64,000 nucleotides of DNA, from NCBI GenBank assembly GCA_015680685.1, contig MNCI01005255.1, forward strand, positions 603,758 to 667,757. The letters are read 5' to 3'. Shown here in pieces: positions 36,720-48,566 of this stretch (positions are counted from its first letter, which is position 1; every line of letters starts with the position of its first letter). The translations under genes were made by a program, and so were the position numbers. A model generated the notes under the pieces. The model saw only the letters and a program-made list of their open reading frames with translations, was not told the origin of the DNA and did not search any database. Source of the stretch: Gnetum montanum. Taxonomy: Eukaryota > Streptophyta > Gnetopsida > Gnetales > Gnetaceae.

Positions 36720-37860
36720 AGGTTACAGATATGTATAGTAGACATGGTCATGATGTTGGTGGGGCCCATAGATCAGAAGGCCCTAATGATGGACAAGAGA
36801 AGCCTCCTCCAACATCTAGTAGTGGTCCTGCAAATAGGCAACCAAATCTTATACAATAGTTGTTACAAATCTTGTAGTAGCATGTTGTAGCAAGTGATGC
36901 TCCCATCCCCATGGTTAGGGAACTAAGAAGTGGTAGTGGTAGTGGTGGATTAGGAGAATCAAACAAGCAACCTATCAATAGGGAATTGGTAGAGCATTTT
37001 CAAAATTTGGGACCTCCTAAATTTGATGGCACTAAGGATCCTACTATAGCTATAGAATGATTGGAGGAATTACAAAAGGCTTTTGATTTGATGGGCTACT
37101 CATCGATTCAGTAGAGTTGCTTAGCATTCTATCAATTGGTTGGTACTACTCGACACTAGTGGATTGAAGAGTAGGCCAAGAGATGGAATGGGATGATTTT
37201 TTGACATCTTTCAAAGCTCATTATATGTCTACTCAATATGCTCAAGTCAAGGAGGATGAATTCTATCATTTGTATTAAGGTAGTTAGTCTATGGCAAAAT
37301 ATGATGCTTGTTTCTCTAAGTTGTAGTTATGTACCATAGATTCAAATAGATGCTCAAGCATGGGTGAACAAATTTGTTTAATCTTTGAGGCCATTTTGAA
37401 GGATCATCTATTACCCCTCAAATTGATGTCCTATGATGAGGCTAGAGCAGTAGTCATGGATTTAGAGAGGAGTTAGTAGGAAGATGAATCTTATAGAGAG
37501 AGGTGATAGGGGTAGGGGTAGAAAAGAGGACCAACATCTAGAGACAAGCTTGATCCCTTCAAGCAAGCTCGTGGGCATGAAGGAGAGCACTTAACATCCA
37601 CTCATCATTCTACTATTGGAGTTGGTCATAAAGCTATTGTTTGCTATAGATGTGGGCAGCCTGGTCATATGTAGACAAATTGCAAGAATTGTTTTGCATG
37701 TGGATAGCCATGGCATTAGGCTCAAGAGTGCCCAAAGCAAGCAAGTAGTAGTGGAGGAGGTAGAGGTCAAGGAAAGCAACCTCCAATTCAAGGTGGACAT
37801 GGAGGATTAGTCACTCAACCCAAAGAAGAGAACCATAGAACTCAAGGATAGATGTATGCT
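36720..37860 (+). pseudogene. Gag of element V with two zinc knuckles
   Basis: The capsid-like part is best seen at 37150-37480 (EWDDFLTSFKAHYMSTQYAQ, then EDEFYHLY and a LPLKLMSYDEARAVVMDLER block). Two CX2CX4HX4C knuckles follow at 37642-37683 and 37690-37731. In each, residues normally encoded by CAG are now TAG stops (three TAG codons across the two knuckles). The Cys and His residues themselves are intact. The upstream part is in shifted frames. Confidence 0.8.
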
Positions 37861-40800
37861 TTAACAAACATAGTGATGGAGATAGGAGGTATAATTTTGG
37901 CTTTGATGTGTTGATTTTATTTGATCCACGTGCTAGCCATTCTCTTGTAGACCCTACAGTTGCACATCATGTGGCTCTTGTATGTTATTTTGTTTCTCCT
38001 AGGTTAATAGTATCTTTTGCTAAGGGTCATGAAACTCGACTTGACTAGGTGTGTATAGGTGTACCAATAGAAGTAAAATTTGTGTAGTGGATTAGTGATT
38101 TTCATGTTATGGATCTTGGGTTATATGATGTGATTTTGTGGATGGATTAGTTTTTGTAGTTCAATGCTAGTTTGGACTACTGACAAAAGTTCCTAAGACT
38201 ATAAGCAATTGATGGTGCTTTTACTGAGGTACAAACTCATCCAAGGACTATGCGCCTAGATTTTGTCCCCTCTTGGATGTACTGTAGGATGTTTCAGAAA
38301 GGGCATGAATGCTTTGTGGCTATAATATATAAAATAGAGATGGTGGAGATAGATCAAATTCCTATGGTTCAAGAATTCTCTGATGTGTTTTGGTCAGAAT
38401 TACTTGGTTTTCCACCAAGGTAAGAGATTGAGTTTGAGATTGAACTTAAACCTTGTACCAAACCTATTTCAAAGGCTTCACACAAAATGTCTCCTATAGA
38501 GCTAACAGAGCTAAAGATTTAGCTACAATAATTACTAGACAAAGGCCTTATTCGACCTAGTGTATCACTATGGAGTGCACCTATGCTCTTTGTTAAAAAT
38601 AAAGATGAGGGTTTGAGGCTATGCATAGATTATAGGCAGCTAAACTAGGTGACTATGAAAGGTAAATATCCTTTGCCACACATTGATGACTTGTTTGATC
38701 AACTATGGGGAACTCATGTATTCTCAAAGATTGATCTCAAGTATGGGTATCATCAAGTGTGGGTTTGTGAATAGGATGTGTCGAAGACAACATTTAAAAC
38801 ACAATATGGCCATTATGAGTTTTTTATGCTTCCCTTTAGGTTAACAAATGCACCAGTAGTTTTCATGCACCTCATGAACAATGTGATGTGACCATTCCTA
38901 GATCAATTTATGATTGTATGCATAGATGATATCTTGGTATATTCTTATAATGATCAGTTGCATGAAAAGCACTTGTGCATGGTCTTACAGACTTTGAGGG
39001 GGTACCAACTATATGTTTAGTCATCCAAGTATTTATTTTGGTAGTCAAAGATTCAGTTCTTGGAACATGTGGTGTCAGGAGCTAGTATCTCTATGGATCC
39101 TACAAAGATTATAATCATGCATGATTGATCAGTACCATAATCAATAGTGGAAGTGAAAACCTTCTTGGGATTAGTAGGATATTACTAGAGGTTTTTGGAA
39201 TAATTTTCTCACATAGAATCTCCTTTGACTCACTTGTTGAGGAAGGAGGCTAACTTTACTTGGGGTCTAGCTTGTTAGGTAGCATTTGAAGAGTTGAAGC
39301 ATAAATTGGTGACTACTCTAGTGCTAATATCTCCTACATTAGGACATTCATATGATGTTAGTAATGATGCTTCAGGGGATGGATTTGGTTGTGTTGATGC
39401 AAGATGAACAGGTTGTGGCTTATTTATCCCCTCAATTGAGGCCACATGAAACTAGATATCCCGTGCATGATCTAGAGTTTGGTGTTTTGATATTTACATT
39501 GAATATTTGGTAGCATTATCTATATGAGAAGCATGTTTTGATTTGGACTAACCATAAGAGCCTCCAATATCTTATGAGTCAGCCACAATTAAACTTGTGA
39601 CAATGTAGATGGGTGGAGTTGATTGTTGACTTTGATTTCACTATTAAATACATACCTAGCAAGACTAATAAAGTAGTGGATGGATTAAGTAGGGTGGTGA
39701 ATAAGCTTAATAGCTTGACAGTCCAATCATATTTGTAGGAGTAGATATGAGAGCAATAACAACATAATCCATGGTGTCAAAAATTGAGGTAAAAGATCAC
39801 CTCTAATGTACCACTCTCTGTGGATAGCCATGGAGTGTTACAGAGGGATGGTCAAGTATGTGTTCTAGAAGGTTTATGAATTAGGTTGATGGATGAGGTC
39901 CACATGAGTAGATACCAAATGCATCCAAGTAGTCAAAAAATGTACTAGAGTTTATGATGGATGTATTGGTGGCTTGGTATGAAGAGGAATGTAGGAAATT
40001 ATGTGTCTCAATGTTTAATTTGCCAACATGTGAATATAGAGCATCAAAGGCCTAGGGGATATTCCTTAGTGGAAATAGAATGCCATTAGTATGGATTTCA
40101 TTGTTGGTCTTCCACAGGCTCATAGTAGCTGTGATGCTATATTTCTAGTTGTTGATTTGTTGACAAAGTCTACCCATTTCCTTGCCACACGATCATCAAT
40201 GAGTGTAGTAGAAATTGTACATCTCTTTCTTATAAAGACAGTGTGGTTGCATGGGGCGCCATAATGGATTATTAGTGATAGAGATGCTTGATTCATGTCA
40301 CATTTTTGGTAGGCATTTCAAAAGAAGATGGGTACAAAGCTAAATCTGAGTTCAGCCTATCATCCACAAACTGATGGTCAGACTAAGTAAGTGAATTAGA
40401 TTCTAGAAAACATGTTGAGAGCCTATGCTTTGCAATATAGAGAAGGTTGGTATTGGATGCTACCATTAGCTAAATTTACATATAATAACAATTATCAAGA
40501 GAGTTTACGAGTGGCAAAATATGAGATTTTATATGGTAGGCCATGTAGAACATCTTTATGTTGGGATATCATAGAAGATCATCAGTAGGTGAGCACATAT
40601 TTGGTGAGGTAGACTATAGAGTATATTCAGGAGATTTGAGATAGATTAAGAGTTGCACATGATAGATAGGTGGAAACTGCCAATTAGCATTGAAGGCCAT
40701 TAGAATTTATAGTCAAGGATCATGTATTTATTCATGTTGCTCCCTTAAAAGGCCTTGGAATTGGCTCGTAGATACATTACCTGATCATTTGGCACATGTA

Positions 40801-41060
40801 CATGATGTATTTCATGTATCTATGCTACAATGTTATGTGCCTAATGAACCTCATGTGATTAACCATTCAAGGATATAGCTTCAGTCTGATGTTAGTCATG
40901 TTGAATAGCCAGTAGAGATTGTTGATCATATGTTGTGCTAACTACATAGTAAAGTTGAACCTATGGTCACAATTCTATAGAGTAGACATGAAGCTTCAGA
41001 GGCTACCTAGGCGGTGAAGATTGACATACATGTAGCTCATCCTGAGATCTTCTAGAAGGA
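37861..41060 (+). pseudogene. Pol of element V (protease, RT, RNase H, integrase, chromodomain-like end)
   Basis: Protease core at about 37910-38040 reads LILFDPRASHSLVD, with DSG changed to DPR. Reverse transcriptase, about 38370-38990: [24 protein letters not shown] and the catalytic box CIDDILVYS (38919-38945), where Tyr of YIDD is Cys. RNase H is about 39260-39660. Integrase, about 39780-40680: MDFIVGLP (first Asp), ISDRDA (second Asp) and YHPQTDGQTK, where the catalytic Glu of GQTE is Lys. The end (about 40900-41060) has the chromovirus-type motif with EATWAVKID. At least 30 stops, many TAG or TAA where relatives have Gln. Dead by several independent lesions. Confidence 0.88.
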
Positions 41061-41068
41061 AGATTATC

Positions 41069-41081
41069 AAGGAGGGGAGAG
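41069..41081 (+). promoter_or_regulatory. Polypurine tract of V
   Basis: AAGGAGGGGAGAG, directly before TGTTATATC of the 3' LTR. Confidence 0.88.
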
Positions 41082-42323
41082 TGTTATATCTCATCCAGAT
41101 ACATTTGTATGGTCATATGCTTACGATTTATACATTACATGTGGAGTCCCAATGGGTCATTGAGGATGAGTTAATTTAATATAAATGTATTTTATATGAG
41201 GCTTCATCTTTATGTTACAAGTATGATGTCTTAACATGCTTAACGAATGTGATTATGTACACTAGACCTATGTGATGTGTTAAATAGGTGATGCTACTAG
41301 GGGTGTTGGATTAGGGTACAAGAGCACCTACTCAATATGTCTTTATGCTTTATGTGTAATTTCAGTATTTATGCATTTGAACTATAGCACTATGTTGCAT
41401 AATGTTCGAGTGTGATTTTGGCATGTGAATGTGTAGAGCATTTGATAAGAATCTTGTAGGTTCAAATGGATTTTGATTTGGAGTCCTAATGTATTTGTTA
41501 TGCATGATTGAAGTTCATGATATTAGTTGGAGAGAAAGAAATATATATATATATATATAACTGATGAAAATGTTTCATGAAAAAAAATAATAAGAATAAA
41601 GAATTCAAATGTAAGTGAATTGGTTTTTATGGCACATGATAAAAGGCCTTTACATTATGCCTATATGTTTTTTGATTATAAGTTAAAAAAAAAGAAATAA
41701 AAACAACACCACCATCTTTCTTTTTGTTCACACTGCAACTTTATTCCCTTTTCTTTCCTTGCACTGCATACCCATAGAAATTGGATTTTGGGTTTTTGTT
41801 TTTTTTTTTCTTGAGAACACAGAAATGAATAGGAGCCTATTTTTTCCTTCAGTTTTCTTTTTTGCCTTGTCTTTTCTACACTTTTTCTGCATTTTGAGCT
41901 TCATGGGTGGATTTTTTTTTCCCTAAACCTATATTTTTGTGGTCGTATCTACATGCATGTAAAACTTATTTGCAGCAAACCAATGTCCTACTGAATTTTT
42001 TAGGGTTTTCTACTTTTTTTGGCCTTTTTCCCCAATAATTGCAATTGGTGGGTTATCCTTACCTTTTTCCTATACTTTTGTGCTAAATTAGTATATATGA
42101 TTATGTGATGTAGGCATGTGGGATGAATAGCTCAAAGATTGAGCTTGGACATGTTATTTTGCATATTTTCTAAAATTGTGTAGTTTTGGTTACAAATTGT
42201 TTAGTAATATATGTGCGATGTATGGTATGATGTGGACTTGTGAAACATGATATGTGATGTTGATGAGACTACTATGATTGGAATATTATATTTTCATGGC
42301 CTATTGTGGTTTGAGTTTCTAGG
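41082..42323 (+). repeat. 3' LTR of V, left part
   Basis: First 1242 bp of the 3' LTR, ending in ctagg, the target duplication of copy z. It contains a (TA)n tract near 41545-41560. Confidence 0.87.
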
Positions 42324-43197
42324 TGATGAGTGACGAGGTACCCCTACACTCAACCATACGAAACGAGTGTAGCACGCATGATCTTGTCGAACTGTGTAGA
42401 CTAAGTGCCTACACGCCCCATGGAACACTTGGGATTAATCATTTGTTGTCTTCCCAGACTTACTTTTAGTTTTCACGGTGTATGGTTAAGTATGTCCGAG
42501 GTATATGATTTTTATGGTCTTTTATGTTTTATCTCCTATCCTATCGAGGTGAAGGGTTGGAGAAACTAACTAACTCTAACTAATGAACTAAGTCTAAATT
42601 ACCTAGCATCAGCATTTGTTTCCACTTACCGTACACACCCTAAGCTGATGCAACCGTGGCTACCAAACACTAATCGTTCCTGGGATCACCACGCGTAACA
42701 CACGTGCTCAAAGTGGTCGTACTGAGGCCCTTAACTAGGAGGAAAGGGTTGAGAGAATCTAATCTAGCCTAAGTGCGATGAGCAGCCGATTCCTTGATTA
42801 TCCGTACACATCCTTAGATGCTCATACTCGAGTTGTAGTCATTCTGTATTCTAGGATTTTAAGGGTGAGAGAGAAAGCAATTAAGAAAATCCTATTCCAT
42901 GCATTGCAAGGTTTATCCAGGAAGTTTGTCTTTATTGCCGTACACAACTTGTGTTCAGGTACAATGTTGCTCAAATAAAGATCTATTTACTTTAGGACTC
43001 CTACTGTGGGCACATGGAAAATATTCAATTTGCTAGAGTTTCCCTACTTCTAGCCCAGGATGATGAAATAAGGGAAAGCTGCCTCTTATTTATAGACTTG
43101 GTGGTGGACCGCGATATCACGTACACGATATCGCAAGGGATGATGCGATATCACGACTACTGCGATATCGTGGCCTATGCGATATCGCGTCTCATCA
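42324..43197 (-). repeat. 3' LTR of copy z
   Basis: 874 bp. Minus-strand TATA box TATAAATAA at 43094-43086. U3 end holds five GATATC palindromes. Confidence 0.88.
43113..43186. repeat. GATATC palindrome cluster in U3 of copy z
   Basis: GATATC at 43113, 43127, 43147, 43164 and 43181, mostly as GCGATATCGC-like perfect palindromes 14-20 bases apart, between the TATA box and the LTR terminus. Related clusters are at 49515-49595 and 23405-23465. Confidence 0.8.
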
Positions 43198-43210
43198 TAC
43201 CTCCATGACT
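43198..43210 (-). promoter_or_regulatory. Polypurine tract of copy z (weak)
   Basis: Minus strand agtcatggaggta against TGATGAG, the counterpart of aatcatgggggta in copy y with one G changed to A. Confidence 0.5.
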
Positions 43211-44138
43211 GAATGAAAACTTGTCCTCGAGTTCCTTACAATAATATCGGGAAGGTATGGGATTATTGAGGGGAATGGAACTAATGGAATGACAGGTGCA
43301 CGGATCATCATTACAAGACTTGACAAAACTGGTGTTCGTGACAACAAGGGTGAACACCTTATTACATTGACATCAGGCCTTAGTTGGAAGCTGAGAAAAA
43401 GAGAGAAAAAGAAGTGTTGCTGCTGCCAACACCAAGATTGCACCTTCCGTTGTCCATCGGTAAGTGCACCATCGATCTTGCTCCTTGCATAACTGCTTCC
43501 AACATTGCTCCATTCCAATTGTTCCCTCCAAGTCCGGTCCGTTGTTGCATGATTGCCGTCTGCATACACAACACAATCTTATATTAGCAAAGGTAAATGA
43601 ATCATCATGTAATTGATACCTTGCTGTGGTGAAAGTTCATTTGCTAGGTTGTGGTATGGCTGATATGGATTGGGAGATATATTGATGATGACTACCGAAG
43701 GTGTAGGGGTAAGGAAGAAAATCAAAAAATTTGGGGCTAGGAGAGAATCGAAAGAATTGGGCCCCATACCCCCATGACTAATCGCGAACCTCTGATAGCG
43801 GTAAAATGGAGAAAGGAAAGGAGTAAGAAAGATAGATAAAAAGGGATAACTATAGCATTGGGGAAATGGATGTTAAGATGGTAATGAACAAAATAAAATT
43901 GATTGCAAAAATGTTAGGGAAAAGAAGTTAACTAGTGCACCAAATAGGAATGTCAGTGGCTCCTCCCTAAAGCAAGCTCATGTCCTTTAATGCCCTGAAA
44001 AACCCACATTCAAAGAGTCCATAGGCTCTGGGAATGTCATTTGGAACAAGAGTTAAAGTCTTAACTGCAAGAATTTACCAAAAAGAAAACAATGCATCAA
44101 CCAAAATATATACACTAATGATACAACCGGCAATGAGG

Positions 44139-44451
44139 NNNNNNNNNNNNNNNNNNNNNNNNNNNNNNNNNNNNNNNNNNNNNNNNNNNNNNNNNNNNNN
44201 NNNNNNNNNNNNNNNNNNNNNNNNNNNNNNNNNNNNNNNNNNNNNNNNNNNNNNNNNNNNNNNNNNNNNNNNNNNNNNNNNNNNNNNNNNNNNNNNNNNN
44301 NNNNNNNNNNNNNNNNNNNNNNNNNNNNNNNNNNNNNNNNNNNNNNNNNNNNNNNNNNNNNNNNNNNNNNNNNNNNNNNNNNNNNNNNNNNNNNNNNNNN
44401 NNNNNNNNNNNNNNNNNNNNNNNNNNNNNNNNNNNNNNNNNNNNNNNNNNN
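44139..44451. other. Assembly gap, 313 unknown bases
   Basis: Run of N inside copy z. Open frames that run through it are artefacts. Confidence 0.99.
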
Positions 44452-44934
44452 GTGTTTTTATGCGTGAGAACCACACCATGCAAAGACTTTTTATTTTTAT
44501 TGTCTCAGCTTCCGATAATTGGGGTAACATCAGAACAATGAGAAAACTCAAAAATAAAACATCCAAGCACCCAAGAGAACAGCCAACACAAATGCATCAA
44601 GTTCTCTTGAAGTCACACCCTTTTCAATCCTTGAGTCCTTCCTTAGTTTGAGAAATGCCTAGTCACCAATTCATTAAAGTTCTTATTAGAAGGGGACTAT
44701 ACATTTCCAAGCTGAGAGAGACCATAGAACTTGGTGGATGGATAGATGGAGTGAACTCATTGCTTACCATATCAAAAGAAACATACCTTAGTATCAACAT
44801 TGTGACTTAAAGGTAAAAACCAAACATTAGCAATCAATATGAAAATGGTTCATACCATCATTCCAAACACTTATTGGGTGACAAACTTACAGGGTGGATA
44901 CACACACACACATACAGGAAAAATGAAAAAGTAT

Positions 44935-45068
44935 AACGATGTTGTAAAACAAAAATAAGAAAAGTTAAAGAAATTTGTAAAACAAAAATGTGTAAGAAAA
45001 AAACATGTAAAACAAAAATGTGTAAGACAAAAAACTTGTAAAATAAAAACGTTGTAAAACAAAAACTT
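44935..45068 (-). repeat. A-rich minisatellite (tgtaaaacaaaaa units)
   Basis: About seven imperfect units of 13-20 bases; reverse-complement counterpart of 27863-27985. Its translation gives a false membrane-like peptide. Confidence 0.7.
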
Positions 45069-45323
45069 AAAAGAAATGAGGGCCCCATACGGTTAGCATA
45101 GGTGGCCATCTCCCCCATGACTCAGTGGAAAGGGAGAGATCCAAAATAATGAGCACCTATTTGAATTTCTAAGTGTCCAACTTCTCCCAATTGATGATCT
45201 TAGATTAAGGGGTGGAAGTTGGCGATGCTCATATTCCAATGTGTCTATGCCTTCGTTGTTGGCATGGCTTGTCTCCTCAGTTCGTTCCATGCATATTTGT
45301 TTACTCTTTCAAGTAGCTATCAA

Positions 45324-46400
45324 TCACAAGGTGTCTACTACTTGTTGTGTGGTTGCTACATACAGGCATCTTTGTTTCAAAAATTTAAGGGCACACCTGT
45401 TACATGGAGGCATTTCCTCCATGTCATCACCCGATGAATCACTGTATGTGATGCATGGAACTTTTCTCTTCTCAATCTTTCCATAAATGTTTATTTTAGA
45501 AATTTCCAAGGAAAGATCGTGGATCCTAAGGCATGCGTCTACTGTACTAAGCCATGCCCTTCCCATTATAATTGGGAAGTCCCCTTCGTTGTTGTTGACT
45601 TCAATCACTAGGAAATCAGTTGGGTAAGACCAACCACACATAGTGGTAATGATGTTCTCCACCAATCCCAAGGAAATGGTGATGGACTAGTCTACCAGCT
45701 CTAGTTGAATGTTGCTCTTCTGAAGTTGGGGTAGGTTCCAGACATGATACATCTCTTATGCAATTAAGTTGACTCTAGAACCTGAGTCAAGAATAGCCCT
45801 ATGTGGTTCATTTCCGGTGACTTGAAGGTAGATTAAGGGACTTCCAGGATCAGTTAGTTTCCTAGGAAGATGGCCTACCTTGATCCAGTCGGTTATGGTA
45901 TGCATCAACATAATCGTATGCTTTAAGCTCTGTTGGACTAAAGGGTGCTCCGAAGTGTTAGATGGTGGAGGAGTGTACATGGGCTCAACCGCTTGCTTTT
46001 GTGAGAGTTTGTTTGGGCTTTTGGTTCTGAAGAAGGGTCTTCTCTTTTTACAATTGTTAGAACCAATAGTAGGTTGAATATTTACAACTCTCGCAGTGTG
46101 ACATTGCTGCGGTTGAGGAGGAAGTTCCCCTTGCATTGTTTGAGTAGGAAGTGTTATGGGAACTACTTGTGGAAGAGGTGCGGATGGATTTGGAGGATGG
46201 TGTAGGTATGGAGTGTCTCCCTGGAGGAGAAGGAGTCCTTTTGAAGTACTCCTGAACTTGGTAGTCATGGTGGAGAGTTGTGTGACTCATAGAGTCACTT
46301 GGAGAAATCAGCTGCTGCACATAATATCCATAAGGGTTAGGCTACCGGTAAGGGTACTGATGTTTCAGCGATGGCATCCCCCATGACTGTGGGTATTGCT
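45324..46400 (-). pseudogene. Pro-rich linker and aspartic protease of copy z
   Basis: The linker (46390-46080) is Gln/Pro/Ser-rich. The protease has the intact triad DSG (45788-45780) in AILDSGSRVNLIA, then a stop. After the break it continues with GLVENIITTMCGWSYPTDF and FPIIMGRAWLST (about 45575-45540). It matches copy y almost residue for residue. The break between the halves and one stop suggest it is inactive, although the catalytic motif is kept. Confidence 0.8.
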
Positions 46401-46469
46401 ACTACTGATGCTGTCCGATGAATTGTGGGGGAGTTCCACTTGGATAATACGTTAATGGTTGGTGGAATT

Positions 46470-48425
46470 ACCTCGGGTTACCTTGGGGATAAGGTAACCT
46501 ATGAGGTGTTTGACATTGATTAAGTTTTGGATTAAGTGCATACATCCCAGACTCCTATAGATGTGAGATGATTGGGCAACATTCCTTAGGATGGTCATAG
46601 TGGTAGATCTCACATCCACCGTCATCGTCTGTGTCTGAATCCATAACCCCATCGAAGTTAGTGATTTTCCCCTTACCCTTGTTATGTGCAAGGCCTAAAT
46701 CTCTCCACTTTGTCTTACCTTTGTCACTACTTTGTTCTACCTTAGACTCTTCTACAATGTTTAAGATAGTTTCAATTTTAGAGTCTAAGGAACTCCATAC
46801 GTCATCTACCTTAGCCGCTATTTCTGTTGTTAACTTTTGAATTGGCAAGGTTTTCCTGTTCACCAACTCTTCAATTGGTGATTCATCCTCTTCATCGCAA
46901 AATTTCACTCCCTTCTTTCGAAGAGAGGGATCATAATTGTATTCTTCCACACTTTCTCTTGTTCATAGCTCACCTTCTTCTTTTGCTACTTGCTCCAACA
47001 AGTGATGTACTTCATGGGCTCTAAGTTGTGAGAGTCTCCCTTGGGCATAAGTCCCAAGGGTTCTTCTAGTTTCATGCCTTAGCCCATCCACGATGTGGCG
47101 AAGTTGATCCCGTTGAGCGTAACCATGGCCCGAGCAACGATGTAACAATGTGTAGTAGTAGGCCATGGTAGCATCCAAGGGTTCATGAGTACCTTGCTTC
47201 CATCCTTGGATCTGCTTACACAAATTAGACACTCAGGAGTACATTTGATACTTATCATTGAAGAGTTCTAGCATCGTACTCCACCTCCTGATGGTTTCTG
47301 ATTCTAAGGACCAGTACCAACTCTCTGCTTCCTTGATGAGTGTCCTTGGGAACAACTTAAGTTTTTGTCACTCATTTTCTATATTCTGCAAGGCACAGGC
47401 ATCATGGAATGCCTATAAATAATGCTACAGATCAATGTTGTATCCCCCCTCAAAGCGTGGAATATTGTTCATGTCTAAATGCTTGATCCGACTATCTTTT
47501 AAATGCCTTGTGGAAATTCTAACAGCCTCTGTTATGTCAAGCATACTTCAGGTTGCAAGTAGGGGCTCATCATGATCATCTCCTTCATGATGCCTATGAT
47601 GTCTTTGTCATTCCCTACTTTCCCCACGTCCTTACCCTTGTCCTCTCTCTCGACTTTCTCGTCGAGGTCTCTTGTTTTGTCTACCTTTATCCTCTCCGTT
47701 GTGTTCATGATGGTTGTGCCCAAATGTGGAAGGACAGGGTGAGTGATGTGAAGAAGGGGAAGAAGAAGGGGAACCATCGCCATTATGATGTTTCTTGCCT
47801 TCTCTTCGGCTGCTACGGCCCCAATCGTGGTGACGATCTAAGTGCCCATCCTTAGCATGAGTTGTTGTTCCCTCTGTGAATAGTTGGTGTTCACGGGCAT
47901 CAGCATCAGGGTTATGTATCATTGATCATAGGTTCTAATACCCAGCCTCCTCACCATCGTTAGGAGGGGGAACATCTTTTGATAGAGAACCCGTTGTAAG
48001 TGGCTCACCATCTCTAGTTTCACTAAGGATGTGCGGGACCTCCTTGCCCTTCAACAGTGTATGTTGGCTCTCCTGCCTTGAGTCCCTCATACGTTGTGCT
48101 TCTGTGGGATAGTAATCCCTTGAATCAAAGTCTTCCGCAACGTATTCTACATACAATTCTGTCATGTCAATCTGTGCCAAAGCACGAAAAAGCATGTTAG
48201 AGATTGATCGATCTGGGGGTAACACGATGTTACCTTGCAAATCTCTCCATCGTAGCTATTGTCTTGATGGAGGATAAAGGTAAAGTTTGGAATATACTCA
48301 TCGGGATGAGTATAAACTATCTTGTATTGTTTAGGACTTGGCTAATTTCGGCTATGTGTTTTTGATTGCCGACTATTCTTTGTATGGTCCTTAGGTGGTG
48401 AGTTGCTCTTATGCGAAGAATACAT
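46470..48425 (-). pseudogene. Gag of family A copy z
   Basis: Starts MYSSHKSNSPPKDH near 48425. The leader with FTFILHQD (about 48270) is followed by an N-terminal acidic part (48240-47935), a His/Arg/Ser-rich linker (47922-47632) and the capsid-like domain (about 47550-46960: LRKQ/LCKQIQGWKQGTHEPLDATMAYYY, RRTLGTYAQGRLSQLRAHEVH). The C-terminal helical part and a knuckle-like CEIYHYDHPKECCPI lie near 46610-46560. It is broken by several stops and frameshifts but the capsid domain is well kept. Confidence 0.84.
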
Positions 48426-48546
48426 TGTTATTGGTGTGCTAATTTACCGTTATATAATTTTTTATCTTGATTAACCCGAAGGTTCATTTAGGCTCCCAAC
48501 GATATGAGTGATATCCTTTATGTTCTATTTAGCGCACAAACATTTA

Positions 48547-48566
48547 GTCCTCGACAATGACGCCAA
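48547..48566 (-). promoter_or_regulatory. Primer-binding site of copy z, tRNA-Asp type
   Basis: Minus strand ttggcgtcattgtcgaggac next to CTCATCA; decayed from TGGCGCCGTTGCCGGGGAC. Confidence 0.65.

Larger units (their letters stand above)
43211..45323 (-). other. 3' noncoding region of copy z
   Basis: No gene recognised. AGTCATGGGGG motifs on the minus strand at 43779-43769 and 45122-45112. It shares blocks with 27482-29730 and 11200-12700. Confidence 0.6.

Noticed and set aside
43113-43186. Regularly spaced short repeats resembling a CRISPR array
   Set aside because: Units are 10-base palindromes with 4-14 base spacers at an LTR end in a plant genome; no Cas genes and no 20-40 base repeat-spacer pattern.
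44034-44651. Long open frames on both strands
   Set aside because: They run through the 313-base assembly gap, so the length is meaningless.
44858-45118. Apparent hydrophobic protein with VLHIFVLHVFFLHIF-like repeats (minus strand)
   Set aside because: It is the translation of the A-rich tgtaaaacaaaaa minisatellite; copy y has the same array without an equivalent frame.
45219-45486. Plus-strand frames near the protease of copy z
   Set aside because: Antisense to the post-protease tail, which aligns with copy y on the coding strand.
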